A DNA stretch of 64,000 bases from Perognathus longimembris pacificus (Eukaryota > Chordata > Mammalia > Rodentia > Heteromyidae): NCBI RefSeq assembly GCF_023159225.1, contig NC_063171.1:14893142-14957141 (forward strand), in the 5' to 3' direction. The position numbers and the translations under genes were made by a program. The notes beneath the pieces were generated by a model. The model saw only the letters and a list, made by a program, of their open reading frames with translations. It did not search any database and had not been told where the DNA came from. Shown in pieces: positions 1 through 11,166 of the stretch. The number at the start of each line of letters is the position of its first letter. The stretch's first letter is position 1.

Positions 1-1329
1 ACGGTGATGGTGGCAATGGGAAGTTCGGGTCCACACCGGGAACAAATGTAAGCGGCTAGGGAACCCAGCGGTGCAGAAGGGGAGAGCCAGGGACGCCACC
101 ACGACCTTTCGCCACACCCGAAGAACCAACGATGGCGAGGGACACACACAAAATCCAGGACCAGTGAGTCCCCCAGTACCCCCTCCCCCAACAGAAGACC
201 AGATATCAGAGACCCAAACCCTACAAAGAAGCTAGAACTCCCTCACTCCCCCTCCCCACCCTGAGGGAAGAAAGAACTCCCAAATCAGGTGGGATGCTCC
301 CATCAGGCTCTGGGAAGTCACAGGAGTTTAACAGGGGAAGGGTGGAGCAGCCCCAAGGCCACCCAGGAGCCTGAACTGGCTGAATCGGCCCTGCCCCCTT
401 CCCCACAGGGGCCGGGGGACAGATGGCAGTGCAAGCCCCACCCGAGGCGCATGGACCTCGTGGACTTTTACAACTAAAATCACAGGTACTGGTGGGCAAT
501 ACCAGCACAGCAGGGACACCTGGGCCTGATCACGCACCCCCCCTCGCAGCAGAGGCACAGTCTGAGCGCACTAACTCGCGCCCGGACAGTTGATCCCACT
601 GGGCCCCCACATACCGCCCCCCAACAGCAGACTCATGGGAGGGCACAATCACAACCCAACAACCCAGGGCTTGCTCTGGTAGGCGTAACCCACTCAGGTG
701 GGTGGGGCCACAGCGGCAGCGCCCGTTGTAGTGGGATCACAGCACACGGGTGGGCGGGGCCCCGGCGACAGCGCCCGCTCTGGTAGGTGTGCCCCCTCAG
801 GTGGGCGGCGCCAGAGCGGCAGTGCCCGCTCTGGTAGGTGCACCTACAGAGGAGGGCAGAGCTCTCCATCAGCCCATGCCCACTCAGTTTGGTGCATTTC
901 GCACAAGTGCGTGGGCTGCACCTCAACAACACTGGCCCCAGAGTGGTCCACACAGGAAGACGAACAGCCTGAGAGGTGAGCTCCTCTGACCAAGATACAG
1001 AGTGGAAAAAAGAACCAAAGACAAGATAAGCCTCCATGCCACACTGAATCAGTGACCAGCAAACCCCCAACAGGGGCACGCTAGGGTCAACACAGCACAG
1101 CGGCAGGACACTGTCCCACAGAGAAAGACACAGAACGTACCGGCCCCCAACTGCAGGGAGAGTGACCACCTCAGCAACAACCAAGAAGGTCACGCTCACC
1201 CATTGGGAAGCAGGGTTCAACAGCCAAACCCAAACCCAGAGCCAGGACACCAGGGCACAAGGCTCCCACTGACTGACCAGCGGGATCCAGCACAAAACCA
1301 AACCAGGGAAGCCACCCACAGATCTCCAG
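1..1329 (+). promoter_or_regulatory. L1-A 5'UTR / promoter region (partial)
   Basis: GC-rich leader before the ORF1 start, far richer in G+C than the surrounding DNA. In L1 elements this region holds the internal RNA polymerase II promoter. A GC-box-like GGGCGGGGCC lies near 753-762, inside a short tandem-repeat block. Open frames on either strand here have no recognisable domain and are treated as spurious. Confidence 0.8.
673..860 (+). repeat. Tandem repeat of about 52 bp in L1-A 5'UTR, about 3.5 copies
   Basis: Units start at 673, 725, 777 and 828 (spacings 52, 52 and 51), each opening with GCTCTGGTAGG-like sequence and containing GGTGGGCGG-like GC-rich sequence. The fourth unit is partial. 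A homologous array with 54-bp spacing is present in L1-B. Confidence 0.85.
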
Positions 1330-2433
1330 ATGTGCAAATCACAAAGAAATATAACACAGTTCATCAAAGGGCAAGCCAACTCGCCAGCTCCAAAAAGCAG
1401 CACGACAGAAGAGGACATGAAGAATAAAAAAACAAATGAGGCCATGTTAACAGAAATTATGGAAAGCGTAAGAAATAAAATCAGAAAACAATTCCAGGAG
1501 TTTAGAGTGGAAGTCTTGAAGGACATCCAGGAAGCCAAGAAAGAAATGGAAGCAAAAATGGATACAATGCAAACCTCCGTTAAAGAAGACCTTAACATCC
1601 TGAGAAGTGAAATGCATGAAAAAATAGATTTAAAATACAACTCTTTAAAGAAAGAAATTTCCATGATCAGTGCTGATCTGACAACCATAAATAGCTCTCT
1701 GACATTCATAAACTCCGCAATTGAATCCACAGCACAAAGAATTGATCATATGGAATCCAGAATCTCTCTCATGGACCATGAAGCAGCCAACAACAACCAG
1801 AAAATTACCACACTCCAAGAAACGGTGAAGCTTCAGGGCAGACTAATCCAAGAACTAATGGACAAAGACAAGAGATATAATCTGCATATAACTGGAATAG
1901 AAGAAGAAGCCAAATACCAGAGCAGAGGGCTTCGTCATATTTTCAATAAAGTTATTGCAGAAAACTTCCCCAATCTCAAAAGGGACCCCATCCAGGTAAC
2001 CGAAGCCTATAGGACATCTGGCAGGCCAGACCCCAGAAAAGCCACCCCAAGGCACATAATATTCAAGACTTCAGATCTCAAGAATAAAGAGCAAATTCTG
2101 AATGCAGCCAAAGTGAAGAAAGAAATTTTCTACAATGGGAAGAGGATCCAAATAACAGCAGACCTCTCCACACAAACCTACCAAGCACGAAGTGAGTAGA
2201 AGAACACCATCCAAGTTCTACAGGCCAACAATATGCAACCCAGGATTGAATATCCAGCTAAATTGGAGTTCATATTTGAAGGGAAAACCAGATCTTTCCC
2301 TAGCAAAGAGGATCTAAAGGAGTTTGTGAATAAAAAACCAGCCCTACAGTGAATTCTAAGAGGGGAATCCCACCCAACAGAGATTATACAGGACACACAG
2401 ACAGAAACAGAAACAGAAAGAGCAGCTCACTAA
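1330..2433 (+). pseudogene. L1-A ORF1 (RNA-binding ORF1p), broken by two nonsense codons
   Basis: ORF1p is the L1 nucleic-acid chaperone that trimerises on L1 RNA. The ATG at 1330 opens 289 codons. A long charged helical stretch at about residues 45-165 fits the coiled coil. It is followed by an RRM-like region opening with YNLHITGIEE near residue 183 and the conserved C-terminal segment with ITADLSTQTYQAR near residue 275. TAG at 2197-2199 replaces the Trp codon retained in L1-B. TGA at 2350-2352 replaces the CGA retained in L1-B. Past both, the frame runs on to TAA at 2431-2433, so the ancestral product was about 367 residues, within the usual rodent ORF1p range. No frameshift is visible. 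Confidence 0.93.
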
Positions 2434-2475
2434 AGACAAGAAAAAAAAAAGAGGAAAAAACAGCCCAACAAGAAA

Positions 2476-5400
2476 ATGGAAGGAGAAAAAACACTCTTAT
2501 CCTTGATCTCTTTGAATATAAATGGTATAAACTCTGATAAAGAGGAGCAGACTGGCAGGATGGATCCTCAAACAAAAAGTTGGCATCTGTTGTCTACAAG
2601 AGACCCACCTTACAGCAAGGGACAAAAACAGGCTCCGGATGAAAGGATGGAGCAAGATCTTCCAAGCAAACGCACCTACTAAAACGGCAGGTGTAGCCAC
2701 CCTGATCTCAGACAAGCTGGACTTTTCATTAAAATCAACTCAAAAAGACAAAGAAGGACACTACATTTTAATACAAGGAAAAATCCAGAATCAAGACATC
2801 ACGGTGATAAATGTATACTCACTGAACAAAAGAGGCCCCACATATGTCAAGCAAATTCTCACAGAATTACAGAACAAGACAGACGCAAACACAATCATAG
2901 TGGGAGACTTTAATACCCTACTCTCTCCAAGAGACAGATCCAACACCCAGAGAATCAGCAAGGGAGCTGAGGACCTAAGTAACACCATATCGAAATGGAT
3001 CTGACAGATCTATACAGAATCTTCCACCCTACAGAGACCCAATACACCTTCTTCTCAGCACCCCATGAATCATGCTCCAAAATAGACCATGTCATAGCCC
3101 ACACAAAGAACCTCAGCAAATGCAAAAGTATTGATGTCAACCCATGTATTATATATGACCACAGTGGAATAAAAATAACCCTCAATAACAACGGTTACCG
3201 CAGAGGCTATACACATTCTTGGAGGCTAAACCCCACACTGTTATCCAACACATGGGCCACAGACCAAATTAAAGGTGAAATCAACGAATTCATAAGCCAC
3301 AATGACAATGAAAATACATCACAAAGAAACCTATGGGACACAGCTAAGGCAGTACTGAGGGGCAGGATCATTGCCCTCAGCACTCACATTAAAAGAATGG
3401 AAACAGAGCAGGTGAATAACCTCACAATGAAACTAAAACAACTGGAGAAAAAAGAAATGACACAATCTAAAACGACTAGGAGGGGAGAGATCACAAAATT
3501 AAAGAAGAGATAAATCTGATGGCAAATAGAAAGACCATTCAACAAATAAATAAGACTAAAAGCTGGTTCTTTGAGAAAATAAATACAATTGACAGACCCC
3601 TTGGAAGAATTAAAAAAAAAAAAAAAAAGAAGAAGAGAAGAGACTCATATACGTAAAATCAGGGACTCCACCAGAAAAATTACAAGTACACACGACACTC
3701 AAACAATCATTTGGAGCTATTTCCAAAACCTCTATTCAGTAAAAACCAATAATTTTACAGAAATGGATCAATTCTTAGAGAAGTATAAACTGCCCAAACT
3801 GAACTAAGAAGAAATAAATCACCTAAATAAACCAATAACTTACAGTGAGATACAGGAGGTAATCAAGAACCTCCCAAGAAAGAAAAGCCCAGGCCCAGAT
3901 GGATTTACCAATGATTTCTACAAAACCTTTAGTGAGGAGCTAATACCAATACTGCTCAAACTCTTCCGTGAAATAGAAACACAGGGAGAAATCCCAAACT
4001 CATTCTACAAAGCTAATATCATACTCATTCCCAAACCAGGCAAAGACCCAACAACAACAACAAAAAAACTACAGACCAATATCACTAATGAACACAGACA
4101 CAAAGCTCCTCAATAAAATATTAGCTAACAGGATCCAGAAACTGATCAAGAAATTTATACATCATGACCAAGTAGGCTTCATCCCTCAGTCACAAGGATG
4201 GTTCAACATCCATAAATCAATCAACATAATTCACCACATAAACAGAACTAAAATCAAGAATTACATTGTTATCTCAGTCAATGCCCAAAAAGCCTTTGAC
4301 AAAATACAACATCCATACTTATTAAAAGCTTTGGAGAGAACAGGAATAGATGGAACATTCCTCAAAACAATAAAAGCCATATACAACAGACCAACTGCTA
4401 ACATCATATTAAATGGAGAGAAACTTAAATCATTCCTCCTATACTCAGGAACAAGACAAGGATACCCACTCTCCCCACTTCTTTTCAAAATAGTGCTGGA
4501 ATCCCTAGCCATAGCAATAAGGCAAGAGGAGGACATCAAAGGGATCCACATCGGCAAGGAAGAAATCAAGTTATCCCTATTCGCAGACAACATGATCTTA
4601 TATCTGAAGGACCCAAAAAACTCAGTTCCCAAATTCCTACACCTAATAAACCATTTTGGCAAAGTAGCAGGATACAAAATCAATCCACAAAAGTCAGCAG
4701 CTTTTCTGTACACCAGCAATATACAAACAGAAAAGGAAATTATTCCATTTACAGTAGCCAAAAAAAGAATAAAGTACCTAGGGATCAACTTAACCAAGGA
4801 CATGATGGACCTATTTTATGAAAACTATAAAAATCTAATAATGGAAATCAAAGAAGACACAAGGAGATGGAAAGACCACCCATGCTCATGGGTAGGCAGA
4901 ATCAATATAGTAAAAATGGCCATATTGCCCAAATTGTTATAAAAATTCAATGAAATCCCTATCAAAATCCCAGTCACATTCTTCACTGAAATAGAGAAAG
5001 CAATCCATAAATTCATATGGAAAAGCAAAAGACCTAGAATAGCCAAAGCAATTCAAAGCAGTGCAGGAGGTATCAAAGGAGGTACCCGACTTCAGGCTTT
5101 ACTACAGGGCCATCATAACAAAAACAACCTGGTATTGGTATAAAAACAGAGCAGAAGACCAATGGGTTAGAATTGAAGATCCAGAAATAAAACTGCACTC
5201 TTATTGCCAGCTGATATTCGACAAAGGAGTTAAAGACATACAATGGAATAAACAGAGCCTCTTCAACTACTGGTGTTGGGAGAACTGGGCAGCCATATGC
5301 AGAAAACTCAAAGTAGACCAAGCCTATCACCATGCACCAAGATCAACTCAAAATGGATCAAGGACCTCAATATCATACCTGCATCCTTGAAACTACTGAA

Positions 5401-6294
5401 GGAAAGAGTAGGAAAGACGCTAGAACTTATAGGCACAGGAAGAAACTTCCTGAATAGAGTCCCAGGGGCACAACAGATAGGGGAGAGACTCGACAAATTG
5501 AACTACTACAAATTAAAAAGTTTCTGCACAGCTAAGGACATAGCCACCAAAAGAGAAAGACAGCCAACCATATGGGAAAGGATTATTACGAGCACAGCAA
5601 GAGACAAAGGCCTAATATCTGTCATCTACAAAGAACTCAAAAAACTAAGCCCCTCCAAGCCCAATAAACCAATTAGGAAATGGGCAAAGGAGCTAAAGAG
5701 AGACTTCACAAGAGAAGAAATAAAAATGGCAAAGAAACATATGGGGAAATGGTCAACATCCCTGGTAGTAAAGGAAATGCAAATAAAAACAACCCTGAGA
5801 TACCACCTCACCCCAGTTAGAATGGCCTATACTCTGAACTCAGGCAACAACAAATGGTGGCGGGGGTGCAGGGAAAGAGGAACCCTTCTCTATTGTTGGT
5901 TGGAGTGCAAATTAGTACAACCATTTGGAGAACAGTATGGAGGTTTCTCAAAAAGCTCAATATAGACCTACCCTATGACCCAACCATACCACCCCTAGGC
6001 ATCTATCCTAAACAGCAAGCTCCAAGATATCAAAAAGACATTTGTACTTCCACGTTTATCACGGCACAATTCACAATAGCCAAAATATGGAAACAACCCA
6101 GATGCCCCTCCACAGATGAATGGATCCAAAAAATATGGTACCTATACACAATGGAATATTACATAGTGATTAGGAATGGTGAAATATTGTTATTCACAGG
6201 GAAATGGTCAGAACTTGAGCAAATAATGTTGAGCGAGACAAGGCTAGAACACAGAAAACAAAGGGGCATGATCTCCCTGATATATGACTGTTAA
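2476..6294 (+). pseudogene. L1-A ORF2 (endonuclease/reverse transcriptase), heavily disrupted
   Basis: ORF2p nicks DNA and reverse-transcribes L1 RNA. Pieces in order: endonuclease start with SLNINGIN (2476-2682); rest of endonuclease in shifted frames (2639-3513) with VGDFNT and SKIDHV; RT0/RT region with [12 protein letters not shown] (about 3890); RT core open at 4088-4942; C-terminal domain at 5061-6294. Breaks: several frameshifts; TAA at 3805-3807 after KLPKLN; the conserved Ser of the SDH motif is Tyr (YDHS, codon 3154-3156). RT motif A reads SVNAQKAFD (Asn codon 4280-4282 where Asp is expected) and motif C reads FADN (Asn codon 4589-4591 instead of the second Asp). The C-terminal Cys/His motif has lost a Cys and the His (WWRGC...LLYC). 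TAA at 6292-6294 is the native end. Confidence 0.95.
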
Positions 6295-6760
6295 GAAAGG
6301 GAGATGGAGAGACAGTAGAGACCAGGTCTGTGAAACCAAAACTGCTTGTCAAATGGTATTTCCCTCAGGATTGGGGCAGCGACCCAACAGTATGTAACTA
6401 TAACCAAACAACTACTCAACATATAAAGGTCAAAAATTGACCTCTCAGGGGAATACAATAGCTCAAAGCTATGTATGTACGTTCATATAAGACTACTGTC
6501 AACATATGGTCTAATATCCATACATTACATTTAAAACCCTAGGCGAATTTTCTTGGGCTTGGCCACGTGGCTACTGTATATGTTCTTGATACATTGTGTA
6601 TTGTATATATGTCTACCTGACCTAGAGAAGGGAAAGAAAAACAGGGTTTAAGATATCACAAGAAATGTACACACTGCCCTACTATGTAACTGTATCTTTT
6701 TTGCACAACACCTTGTCAAAAAATTTTGCGTTCAAATAAATAAATAAATTAAATAAAAAA
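6295..6760 (+). other. L1-A 3'UTR and A-rich tail
   Basis: Non-coding tail after the ORF2 stop. It is matched in reverse complement by 24145-24604 of L1-B (shared segments include TTTTGCACAACACCTTG and GTACACACTGCCCTAC). It ends in AATAAATAAATAAATT-like sequence, which serves as both poly(A) signal and tail. Confidence 0.88.
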
Positions 6761-6779
6761 TAGTTATGAAAAAACATGA

Positions 6780-6965
6780 AGACTCTCTGGTTGCTTCCTG
6801 CTGTCAAGGGACACTGACAATAGGTATAAAAGGCCACAATGCGGCCCCTTTAGGAGAAGGTGAACAGCAGCTCTCCCTTGCTGGTAGATAACAGTCCTTG
6901 AATAAAGCCTGGAAGAAGTCTCATGAGGGAGGGGCCTAAGCAAATATATATATATACACAGCAAT
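6780..6965 (+). promoter_or_regulatory. Possible LTR fragment: TATA box and AATAAA about 76 bp apart
   Basis: TATAAAAGG at 6825-6833 is followed by AATAAA at 6901-6906 and a G-rich stretch. Spacing and composition resemble a U3/R/U5 junction of an endogenous retroviral LTR on the plus strand. No TG/CA ends, TSD or viral gene were found, so the identity is tentative. It abuts the L1-A tail. Confidence 0.3.
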
Positions 6966-7216
6966 GTTTTAGGGCACAAAATTAAAAATTGGATGACTTG
7001 GCTAGTTCTTATACTCAGGTATGAACATTAGATGTACAAGCTACTGTCTCTTGATTCCCCAGCTCTGATTAATTTTGAAAGGGTGAGATAATGTGACTCC
7101 ATTTAGCATGTGACCTAATTCTCCTCTTACTCCTCTCCTTGATCATTGTTTCCCGAACTGGCTGAGTCTCAGGGGTATAGGTGCTTGTTTCTGGAATGGC
7201 TTGCCCCAGGTGGCAT

Positions 7217-7440
7217 TCTCAGGGATTTGAACTTAGGGTCTGGGCACTGTCCTTGAGCACTTCTGCTCAAGGCTATTATTCTAAACCTTGAGCCAGAGTG
7301 CCACTTTGAGCACTTGGCTGGCTAGTGATAAGTCTCTTGAACCATGCTTCCATCCTTGCTCTTCACTGGTTAGTTGGGACATGGAGTTTTGGAGATTTTC
7401 TGCCCGGGCTGGCTTTGGACTGCAATCCAAGGAGTCTTTG
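7217..7440 (-). mobile_element. B1-Geo dimeric SINE (old)
   Basis: Read on the minus strand: a 7SL/B1-like left half (about 7360-7440) followed by the right monomer (7217-7310). The reverse complement of the right monomer is recognisable in TCAGGGATTTGAACTTAGGG and TTGAGCCAGAGTGCCACTT. Diverged, with no clear TSD. Confidence 0.7.
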
Positions 7441-8336
7441 TCACAAAAGGCCCTTTTTTTCTCCAATTAAATCAACAAGGAGACCAGGAGGACTAGAGCT
7501 TCCCTGTACCTTGTCAAGAACTGACCAACAAATACTTGCCAGAATTCTGCAATGACAAAACTTAGTAGATGTGATGAGAGTTTTAGTGCCGATATATAAC
7601 TAGATGTACATATAAAGAATGGCATGCTGGTCTTATATCAGTGTTTAAATCACATCTAACAATTACTCATGAATTTAACAAGCTTTATCTTGTATCAATT
7701 TAAGACATACCTATACCATCTCCCTACACTGTTTCATCAATTCCTTTTCATAAGATTTCACTGACAAATAACGTTTACACAGACAGACATACTCACATGG
7801 AACACACATACTCACTGTACATAGGTTTTACAGTACGTAAAAATTAATTTCAACTATAGACTGTTTTGGAATTCCAGCAGTAAATGACACTTTTCCAAAT
7901 ATTTTATAGTCATGTGGAAAGCAAAAACTTTGCTAGCAGACAAAAAATTTTAGAAACCATATTTTGATAAACTGATAAACTGATAAACCATATTTTGATA
8001 AACCATGGGATGCCATGGTTACCAGAAGGGTCCAGGAGGACAAAAACACATTAACAGAGAACACGTGTCATGGCATTATGTTGCCTGAGCTGGTGCCATG
8101 ATGGTGCCTGTTAAACCCAATACCCACCACATGGTCAATGCTAGAGAAAATAAGCAACTTAAATATCTTTGCTGACAAAGCACATTGGTGGTCAAGCCTA
8201 AGTTTCCAAGGCCTGTGAAAAGAGGCAGCTTTGTTAGCAAGGCACATTATCAGGATGGTATGACTTGGGGTTTTATAAAGTAAGTAAGCAAGCAAGCAGA
8301 GGAGAGTAGGAAAAAGGAAGAGGAAATTAGGAAAAG

Positions 8337-8338
<2 letters not shown>
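7441..8338. other. Unique AT-rich DNA; one short duplication
   Basis: No gene or repeat family recognised. A local duplication of ACCATATTTTGATAAAC-type sequence lies at about 7955-8007 (two copies about 30 bp apart). Short open frames here lack recognisable domains. Confidence 0.5.

Positions 8339-8380
<42 letters not shown>
8339..8380. repeat. (AG)n microsatellite
   Basis: Uninterrupted AG dinucleotide run of about 21 units. Confidence 0.98.
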
Positions 8381-8381
<1 letters not shown>

Positions 8382-8576
8382 AAAGAGAGCCTGAATATAA
8401 GTGACTTCTGACCATTTACCATTTCAGTGGCAAAACTGTATTTGTGTGAGTATTTCAAGAAGACCTCACTGCACTGTCAGAGGCGTGCTAGCAATGTCCC
8501 TGCTCGGGTGTGACTGTGGTTGTGAAAACCCATTAAAGCACAGGAGGGAGGTGGCCTGGTGAGTAAATGAGAGCAT

Positions 8577-8897
8577 ATGGGGGAGAAGCAGTATCCCGAC
8601 TTCCCCCAGCACCCTTCTGAGAGACAGAGAAGGCCAAGTCCCCAAAGCCAAGCATCCTCGGCCCGGAAGGTACAGGGGCCTGGGCCTGGGAAGTTCTCTG
8701 GTATGGTACCTAGCAACAGAGAACCTGAACAGCGGTTTCACTCACCAGAGCAGAGAAGTGGCATGGACGTGGACGTGGATGTGAAATCCAGCAATGGTAT
8801 TGGTTTAAAGTCTCGTGTGACATCTCGCAGCAATTCGGCTCATGGAAAAAAGGCCATCAGGACTGGGAATACTCTCAGAAAAAAGGAGAAAAACTGA
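8577..8897 (+). other. Unidentified 106-codon open frame in a GC-richer island
   Basis: An ATG at 8577 opens 106 codons ending at 8897. The product would be low-complexity, rich in Ser, Pro, Arg and Gln, then basic at the C-terminus (GNTLRKKEKN), with no domain I recognise. The 8460-9060 stretch is less AT-rich than its flanks. It could be a chance frame, a decayed exon or retrocopy, or part of an old LTR. I do not claim a gene. Confidence 0.15.
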
Positions 8898-8934
8898 GGG
8901 AATTCCACCTGTCCCCTTCTCGGATCACAAGGCA

Positions 8935-9062
8935 CCATGTATGTTAGGTTTATTAAAGTAGATAGACAATAAAGGAGAACACAATGAGGTATTCAGGCAG
9001 GAGAGAAAAGTTTATTACCGAACTGCTGGCCTGTGGCCAAGACATAGCGGCAGAGAATGCGT
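8935..9062 (-). other. Possible fragment of an LTR or retrocopy 3' end
   Basis: On the minus strand the sequence contains AATAAA-type signals (the complement of TTTATT at about 8947-8952 and 9011-9016) beside a GC-richer stretch. No ends or TSD are visible. Listed only because it differs from its flanks. Confidence 0.15.
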
Positions 9063-9431
9063 TTTCCTTTGTTTTGTTTTAATTTGTCCAATGACAAAAC
9101 TTAAGTCAGATCTCTAGCAGTATTACCTGATGGGCTCTTTAATAAATCTCTTCTATCATTTTTTGCTCTCCTGTCAATTAGTGGATTTTTCTCTCATTCC
9201 CTGTATTTTGTTTTGTTTTGATTTTTTGGCTTCCTTATTCCACATATAATGGTATTTTGTGAACTTATTTTTGTTTGTTTGTTTGGCTTTTTTTTTTTTT
9301 TTGGCTTGCTTTTTATTGGGTCTCCTTGAATAGCACTGACTGTTTTTAAACATTTTATCCTCTTCCCTCAGCTACCTAAATTCTAGCCTTTCAGGTAGTT
9401 GACAACAAACATAGATTGCAAAACTTGACTT

Positions 9432-9537
9432 GTTCTTTGACACAGGATCTTGCTAAAATTTTGCTCAGGTTGGTCCTTAACCAAGATTCTTCTGTCTCCA
9501 ACTGACGAGTAGTTAGGATAACAGTTATTACCTACCA
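9432..9537 (-). mobile_element. 7SL/B1-like monomer SINE (old)
   Basis: The plus strand reads like the reverse complement of a B1/Alu-type monomer: a GACACAGGATCTTGCT-like start, a GCTCAGGTTGGTCCTTAACC middle and a GAGTAGTTAGGATAAC-like end (complement of the TAATCCTAGCTACTC core). Strongly diverged. Confidence 0.6.
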
Positions 9538-9617
9538 CTTTCAGAGTAATATCATTTCTAAAATTAATTGTTTGATAAAATTACAGCATGATAGCATAAC
9601 CTTGTTTTTTATCCACT

Positions 9618-9650
9618 AGACAGACAGATAGATAGATAGATAGATAGATA
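9618..9650. repeat. (GATA)n microsatellite
   Basis: CAGACAGA then repeated GATA units. Confidence 0.95.
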
Positions 9651-9749
9651 ATCTGTATACATAGATAGATATGCATATATAGAGATATACATATAAAATA
9701 TTTATGGGAAGGGTAGGATATAATTTGGAAAAAAGCAAAACTATTTCTA

Positions 9750-9986
9750 GGCAAATTATAAATACAATCCTGCAGAGACATTTGTAGAGTTTATATTTCT
9801 TATTGAATTAGTTCAACACTATATAAAAAAGTCATTGGTTCTCAAGAAACTGGAGTGTTGCCGAAAAAGGCAAATTATATACAGGATCCTACTGAGACAT
9901 TTATGGAATTTATATTTCCTATTGAATTAGTTCAACACTATAAAAATGTAATTGGTTCTCAGGAAGCTGGAATGTTGCAGAAAATT
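9750..9986 (+). repeat. Direct tandem duplication, 2 x about 119 bp
   Basis: Unit 1 is 9750-9868 and unit 2 is 9869-9986. Both begin GGCAAATTATA and share TATTGAATTAGTTCAACACTAT and ATTGGTTCTCA. Scattered differences show the duplication is not recent. The unit matches no repeat family I recognise. Confidence 0.9.
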
Positions 9987-10227
9987 TACATGGTACATCA
10001 AATATCTCTTCAGGAATGTATAAGTAAACCATTCTTTAGGGGGTCAAGGAGTGGGATATGATTTAGCATTCTTTATTTTTATGTAGTAAATATTAATATT
10101 ATTTTAAGGTAACATGAGCAAGGAGACAGTAGGTGACATCTGCACATAGCTGGCTGTGTAGATCTGCTTAAATATGCATCAAATATATTGCACAGTGACA
10201 CCAATACCATTCCAAATAGCTTTTAAT

Positions 10228-10421
10228 GGGCTGGGAATGTGGCTTAGTGGTGGAGTGCTTGCCAAGCCTGCACAAAGCCCTTGGTTCGATTCCTTAGCAC
10301 TGCTAAACAGAAAAAGCTGGAAATGGCACTGTGGCTCAAGAGGTAGAGTGCTAAACTCGAGCAAAAAGAAGCCAGGGATAGTGCCAAAGCTCTGAGTCCA
10401 AACCCCAGGACTGACCAAAAA
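10228..10421 (+). mobile_element. IDL-Geo dimeric SINE with 12-bp TSD
   Basis: The left monomer begins GGGCTGGGAATGTGGCTTAGTGG (A-box) and carries GGTTCGATTCC (B-box). The right monomer begins about 10315 with AGCTGGAAATGGCACTGTGG and ends in CAGGACTGACC plus an A-run. A perfect direct repeat AAATAGCTTTTA lies at 10214-10225 and 10422-10433. Confidence 0.93.
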
Positions 10422-10433
10422 AAATAGCTTTTA

Positions 10434-10878
10434 CTCACCCTCAAACAGTGCATGTGGTCATACTAAAGCCTATGTAAAATTAATTCCTGGTTTTTAAATT
10501 TAATATCATTTAAGCAAAAATCTCACAATGTTTCAGTTCACTGCACATTAGCCAATAAGTTGACCTGATTTTTTTTTAGTTTTTACAATTTTCCTAGAAA
10601 AATGCATAATTTAAACTTATGATAGTTGACATTTACATATTATCTATTGGTAAGAAAATATTGTATCAAGAAATTGACCTAAATACAGGTCAGTATAAAA
10701 TCTTACAAATTACAAACTACAGAAATTGGTTTTGAGCATTCATAATGTAATTTTGCTCTACTATATTCTTTTCTATGAGGAAAAAATGAATGTTACATTA
10801 AAAGATAGTACATGATTTAATAAACAGGTCTTTCCATGTGATATAACAAATTTGTTTAAATTTGAGAATAGACTATAA
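10434..10878. other. Unique AT-rich DNA
   Basis: No coding or repeat signal recognised. Confidence 0.5.
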
Positions 10879-10983
10879 CTCGGTGTGTTGAAGCATTCCT
10901 ATAAATCCTGCTAACTCTTGGGAGTTGCAGACAAACCCGGGCTACAGGTTGCTTTGTAAAGCAAAATTGTTGTCTCAAAAACA
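10879..10983 (+). mobile_element. 7SL/B1-like monomer SINE (old)
   Basis: CTCGGTGTGTTGAAGCATTC, CTTGGGAGTTGCAG and a terminal TTGTCTCAAAAACA correspond in order to the start, middle and end of a B1-type monomer. No right monomer follows. Confidence 0.6.
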
Positions 10984-11166
10984 GTCAGATTATATCTAAA
11001 TAGATTCACTTAAATACAATACTAATTGTAAAGAATTTAACAAAAATTACTCACTGAGAAACCGATCACCAAGTTGATGACAGATTTGACAGATTAAAAA
11101 TCACTTTTATAGCTGTGTCTCTAAAGTGAAGAATTAGCTTTGACTTTTGTGATATTATCAAACACA

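Larger units (their letters stand above)
1..6760 (+). mobile_element. LINE-1 retrotransposon (L1-A), 5' end outside window
   Basis: Autonomous non-LTR retrotransposon read on the plus strand: GC-rich 5'UTR, ORF1, ORF2, short 3'UTR and an A-rich tail made of AAAT units (about 6734-6760). It aligns by eye along its length with the minus-strand L1-B at 24145-29475. Comparison with L1-B places base 1 a few hundred bases inside the 5'UTR, so the true start and the 5' target-site duplication lie upstream of the window. Both ORFs are interrupted and two reverse-transcriptase catalytic Asp positions are changed, so this copy is dead. Seen directly: motifs and breaks. Family knowledge: L1 organisation. 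Confidence 0.96.

Noticed and set aside
673..860. CRISPR-like spaced repeats
   Set aside because: Direct tandem repeats without spacers, inside an L1 leader of a mammalian genome.
633..1730. 365-codon minus-strand frame
   Set aside because: Antisense to the L1-A 5'UTR and ORF1; hydrophobic composition is a shadow of the coiled-coil codons.
10228..10330. tRNA-Ala gene
   Set aside because: A and B boxes present, but it is the left monomer of a SINE with A-tail and TSD and no cloverleaf-quality acceptor stem.
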